The notes beneath the pieces are model-generated. The model was not told where the DNA came from. It worked only from the letters and a program-made list of their open reading frames with translations, and searched no databases. Both the position numbers and the translations under genes were made by a program. DNA of 64,000 nt from Bacteroidota bacterium (lineage in GTDB: Bacteria > Bacteroidota > Bacteroidia > Bacteroidales > Porphyromonadaceae), in NCBI GenBank assembly GCA_023395395.1, contig JAEWZH010000006.1, forward strand, positions 1 to 64,000, written 5' to 3'. Positions 61,479-64,000 of the stretch are shown piece by piece. Numbering within the stretch: the first letter of the stretch is position 1; every line of letters starts with the position of its first letter.

Positions 61479-62414
61479 ATGTCGATATCGAGGAAAATAA
61501 TTGAAAGATCAAAATCCATAATTCCTTTTGACCTCCTCTACCGAAAGAAACTCGAAAGGGTTCTTGCGTCTCATCGCAAAGTGGGCGACCAGTGGGATAG
61601 GATAATTTCCGATTATCAAACGGGAAAGATAGAACACCACACTTATAACCCAAAGCAAGATCTCAAAACAGAGAGGATAATATGGCAATATTGGGGGCAA
61701 GGAATAGACTATGATGTACTCCCAGAGATAGTCAAGATTGGTTTTGACTCCATAGATAAGCACTCTGGAGACTATACAATCATCAGACTATCAGATGATA
61801 GCATTGCGAAGTATCTCGATATCCCAAATGAGATCTATGAAAAAAGAGATAATGGGCTATTAAAGAGAGCTTTTTTTAGTGACTTGCTGCGTGTAATGTT
61901 GTTGGCTACCTATGGTGGAATTTGGTTAGATGCCACGGTATTGATGACTGGAGAATTTCCGAGTGAATATACGGAGGGGGATCATTTCTGTTATCAGAGG
62001 GACCACAATGAACCTTATCAACAGATTTGGGAAAAAGCGTTCGTATATTATTATGGATGGCGAGAAGGTTTTCAAGTCAATATGTTGAATAGCATTTTGT
62101 GGGCAAAAAAAGGGAGCAAGATAATGTCTACAATAAGCGACTTACTACTTTACTTTTGGCTCAATTACGACCACGTTTCGGAGTACTTTTTCTTCCAGGT
62201 GCTCTATAATCGGTTGGTCAATGGAATTCTGAAAGAGACAAAACCAATAGTTGTTAGTGATTGTACCCCTCATATTCTTCAAGCTGTCGTCGGTGGCACA
62301 GCTCTGCCCTATGGCTACGAAGATGCACTTTCAATGAGTCACTTACATAAGCTCTCCTACTTCAATAAGAGAGAAATCAACAAACTTAAAAGACTCATTT
62401 CCCAAATCAATTAA
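61479..62414 (+). CDS. capsular polysaccharide synthesis-type glycosyltransferase
   Basis: A 311-residue protein of the Caps_synth/GT32-like group. Key block: LKRAFFSDLLRVMLLATYGGIWLDATVLMTG near 128-158 with the DxD-like WLDAT. The N-terminal part has IIWQYWGQGIDYD near 67 as in glycosyltransferases using nucleotide sugars. The gene looks more AT-rich than its neighbours, which may hint at transfer (by eye only). Probably surface glycan decoration. Confidence 0.82.
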   Translation: MSISRKIIERSKSIIPFDLLYRKKLERVLASHRKVGDQWDRIISDYQTGKIEHHTYNPKQDLKTERIIWQYWGQGIDYDVLPEIVKIGFDSIDKHSGDYTIIRLSDDSIAKYLDIPNEIYEKRDNGLLKRAFFSDLLRVMLLATYGGIWLDATVLMTGEFPSEYTEGDHFCYQRDHNEPYQQIWEKAFVYYYGWREGFQVNMLNSILWAKKGSKIMSTISDLLLYFWLNYDHVSEYFFFQVLYNRLVNGILKETKPIVVSDCTPHILQAVVGGTALPYGYEDALSMSHLHKLSYFNKREINKLKRLISQIN

Positions 62415-62458
62415 CAGAGACAACCACTAAATTTTAACGTAATAAGACAAAAAATATC

Positions 62459-62466
62459 TACCTTTG
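62459..62466 (+). promoter_or_regulatory. -7 box of the membrane protein at 62521
   Basis: TACCTTTG 54 bases before the ATG at 62521. Confidence 0.55.
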
Positions 62467-62520
62467 CGCAATTAAATTCAATTGGGCGTAGATAATTATA
62501 TACCACTTATTTTTTCATTT

Positions 62521-63717
62521 ATGAACGAACCAGTTATGATGGAGCTTGAGACGAGTGCTACTAAACACCCAAAAGCCCGTAAGAGAAGTTTTCTCCCGAA
62601 GGGAATGGCTTGTTTGCTAATCATCACAATTTTATTTGGCGGTATAGGATATGTGATGGGTGTAGCACCAATGCTTAATACTATGATGAAGACGGCTCAC
62701 GATCTTCTTCTGAATACATGTTTCTACCTCATGGCCATTTGCGTATTGACGGGAGCATTAGGAAAACTGTTTGTAGAATTTGGGGTAGTAGACTTGATTG
62801 AAAAGATTCTAAAACCTCTAATGCGTCCGCTCTTTGGATTACCTGGCGTAGCGTCCTTAGGTGCTGTGCTCACATTTTTATCAGACAATCCCGCCATTAT
62901 TACCCTAGCGCAGGATAAGCACTTCAGTGGTTATTTCAAAAAGTATCAATACATATCGCTAACAAACTTTGGTACCGCCTTTGGTATGGGATTGATAGTG
63001 ATTGTATTCATGCTTGGTAATGGCTATTTCGTAGAACCTTTTTTCGGGCTTTTGGGTGCTTTTGTCGGTTGTATCGTATCCACTAGACTGATGCAATATT
63101 TTGTACTCAAAGCATATCCACAATATAGGGAAGAAGAAGCTCTTGAATCAGAAGCGCTCAACTCTGAGACAAAGAGCCCCGTATACGGCGAAGGAAAATC
63201 GACTTTTTTGAGGGTACTGGATTCTATGCTGGACGGTGGAATGTCGGGTGTAAAAGTGGGGATGTCTATTATTCCTGGGGTATTGATCATATCCTCTCTT
63301 GTGATGATACTAACCTTTGGTCCTTCTGCAGAAGGTACATATACGGGAGGAGCTTATGAGGGCATAGAGCTATTGCCTAATCTCGCTGGTTACCTCGATT
63401 GGCTATTTAAACCACTATTTGGATTTACCGACCCTCACCAAATTGCCTTTCCTATCACAGCACTTGGTGCAGTCGGTGCTGCTCTTAGCCTTGTCCCAAA
63501 CTTCTTATCCCAAGGTTGGATAGACGGCAACGCCATAGCTGTATTTACTGCTATCGGAATGTGCTGGAGTGGCTTCTTGAGTACCCACACCGCTATGCTT
63601 GATGCCATTGGCTACCGTGAATTGACCTCCAAGGCAATCCTCTCACACTTCATTGGAGGACTAGTAGCCGCCATTGCAGCCCATGGGATATATATGCTTT
63701 ATGCTGCTTTGGCTTAA
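62521..63717 (+). CDS. gate-domain membrane protein (CD0519/CD1768 family)
   Basis: About 398 residues with eight to ten membrane helices and nucleoside-recognition (Gate) domains: KGMACLLIITILFGGIGYVMGVAPM near 30, LGAVLTFLSDNPAIITLAQD near 118, IPGVLIISSLVMILTFGPSAEG near 250. Function unknown; possibly transport of a nucleoside-like or small solute. The ATG at 62521 is preferred over TTG at 62482, which gives a poor extension. Confidence 0.75.
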   Translation: MNEPVMMELETSATKHPKARKRSFLPKGMACLLIITILFGGIGYVMGVAPMLNTMMKTAHDLLLNTCFYLMAICVLTGALGKLFVEFGVVDLIEKILKPLMRPLFGLPGVASLGAVLTFLSDNPAIITLAQDKHFSGYFKKYQYISLTNFGTAFGMGLIVIVFMLGNGYFVEPFFGLLGAFVGCIVSTRLMQYFVLKAYPQYREEEALESEALNSETKSPVYGEGKSTFLRVLDSMLDGGMSGVKVGMSIIPGVLIISSLVMILTFGPSAEGTYTGGAYEGIELLPNLAGYLDWLFKPLFGFTDPHQIAFPITALGAVGAALSLVPNFLSQGWIDGNAIAVFTAIGMCWSGFLSTHTAMLDAIGYRELTSKAILSHFIGGLVAAIAAHGIYMLYAALA

Positions 63718-63743
63718 TATTCACACCATATCCAGAGAAAATA

Positions 63744-63775
63744 TTTGGAACAATAATTGATTTTTGGTACCTTTG
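63744..63775 (+). promoter_or_regulatory. promoter of rplU
   Basis: TTTG (63744-63747) and TACCTTTG (63768-63775) with a 20-base spacer, an excellent consensus match. The leader to the rplU ATG is about 80 bases. Confidence 0.75.
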
Positions 63776-63859
63776 CGCAGATTATTCCGTGATGGGTCGT
63801 GTAAGAAGCTTTTGAGATAAAGGCTCACCCACTGGGTATTACATTAAACGTTAATAGTT

Positions 63860-64000
63860 ATGTACGGAATCGTAGAGATTCAAGGACAACAGTTTAAGGT
63901 TGAGAGTGGCAGAACACTTTTCGTTCATCACATCAAGGATGTGAATGAGGGTGATACTCTTGAGTTTGAAAAAGTTATGCTCCTTGACCGTGATGGTCAG
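63860..64000 (+). CDS. rplU: 50S ribosomal protein L21, 5' part
   Basis: The first 47 codons read MYGIVEIQGQQFKVESGRTL and continue with GDTLEFEKVMLLDRDGQ, the L21 N-terminus. The gene is cut by the window edge. L21 binds 23S rRNA; rpmA (L27) normally follows. Confidence 0.97.
   Translation, partial: MYGIVEIQGQQFKVESGRTLFVHHIKDVNEGDTLEFEKVMLLDRDGQ

Overview
The window reads as chromosome of an anaerobic Bacteroidetes, most likely Bacteroidales and Porphyromonas-like. The strongest evidence is the promoters: about twenty TAnnTTTG -7 boxes, several with a TTTG/TTG box 19-22 bases upstream. Shine-Dalgarno sequences are mostly absent. The gene content agrees (CbiK-like lipoprotein beside a TonB receptor, PepSY membrane proteins, Bacteroidetes-type TonB, WbqC, fused corrin-ring enzymes). 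The genus is inference; the promoter signature is seen directly.

Layout. 1-240 is the edge of an insertion sequence. 254-4908 is a thiamine operon behind a TPP riboswitch (thiD, thiE, thiC, Thi4-type thiazole synthase, then a TenI/ThiE paralog behind a hairpin). 4962-11823 carries tRNA-Arg, a glycosyltransferase, TonB, a zinc peptidase, purA, tRNA-Gln and clpB. 11978-15312 is a GH20 hexosaminidase with a PLP-fold protein that lacks the catalytic lysine. 15791-19162 runs rightward (kbl, phosphatase, coaA) and meets a leftward dapB-lepB-small protein-wbqC operon. 22518-29642 is a rightward housekeeping run (rluB, asnS, lipoprotein, glmM, pepT, gcvT). 29709-39355 holds a PepSY protein, two FKBP isomerases, a Crp/Fnr regulator, a MATE pump, a phosphoesterase and an M16 protease. 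tRNA-Thr follows.

39554-56530 is a corrinoid island with two cobalamin riboswitches. The rightward arm encodes a BtuB-like receptor and a surface CbiK-like chelatase. The leftward arm encodes a PepSY protein and then nine tightly overlapping genes: CobJ-CobH, CobL, CbiG-CobM, CobI, a BtuFCD-type ABC transporter, CbiJ-CbiD and CbiA. The arms converge on a 32-bp perfect inverted repeat. The genes can link capture and import of a corrinoid or metal-tetrapyrrole to corrin-ring synthesis; precorrin-2 formation and the late steps after CbiA are not in the window.

56725-64000 has surface-polysaccharide glycosyltransferases, pyrD-pyrK, a TfoX-N protein, a hotdog thioesterase, a gate-domain membrane protein and the start of rplU.

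The main unexplained signal is a dispersed family of intergenic arrays with a strict 22-bp period and a palindromic core (8957, 15439, 22276, 32968, 54568, with a single unit at 60456). Each lies upstream of a leftward gene start. Their arm sequences differ between loci but the dyad is kept. Beside one array is a pair of identical 30-bp repeats separated by 35 bp, with CRISPR-like dimensions. Three enzymes appear to have lost or altered a key residue: Thi4 (no cysteine at the sulfur-donor position), the PLP-fold protein (Lys to Arg) and CbiA (glutaminase Cys to Gly).
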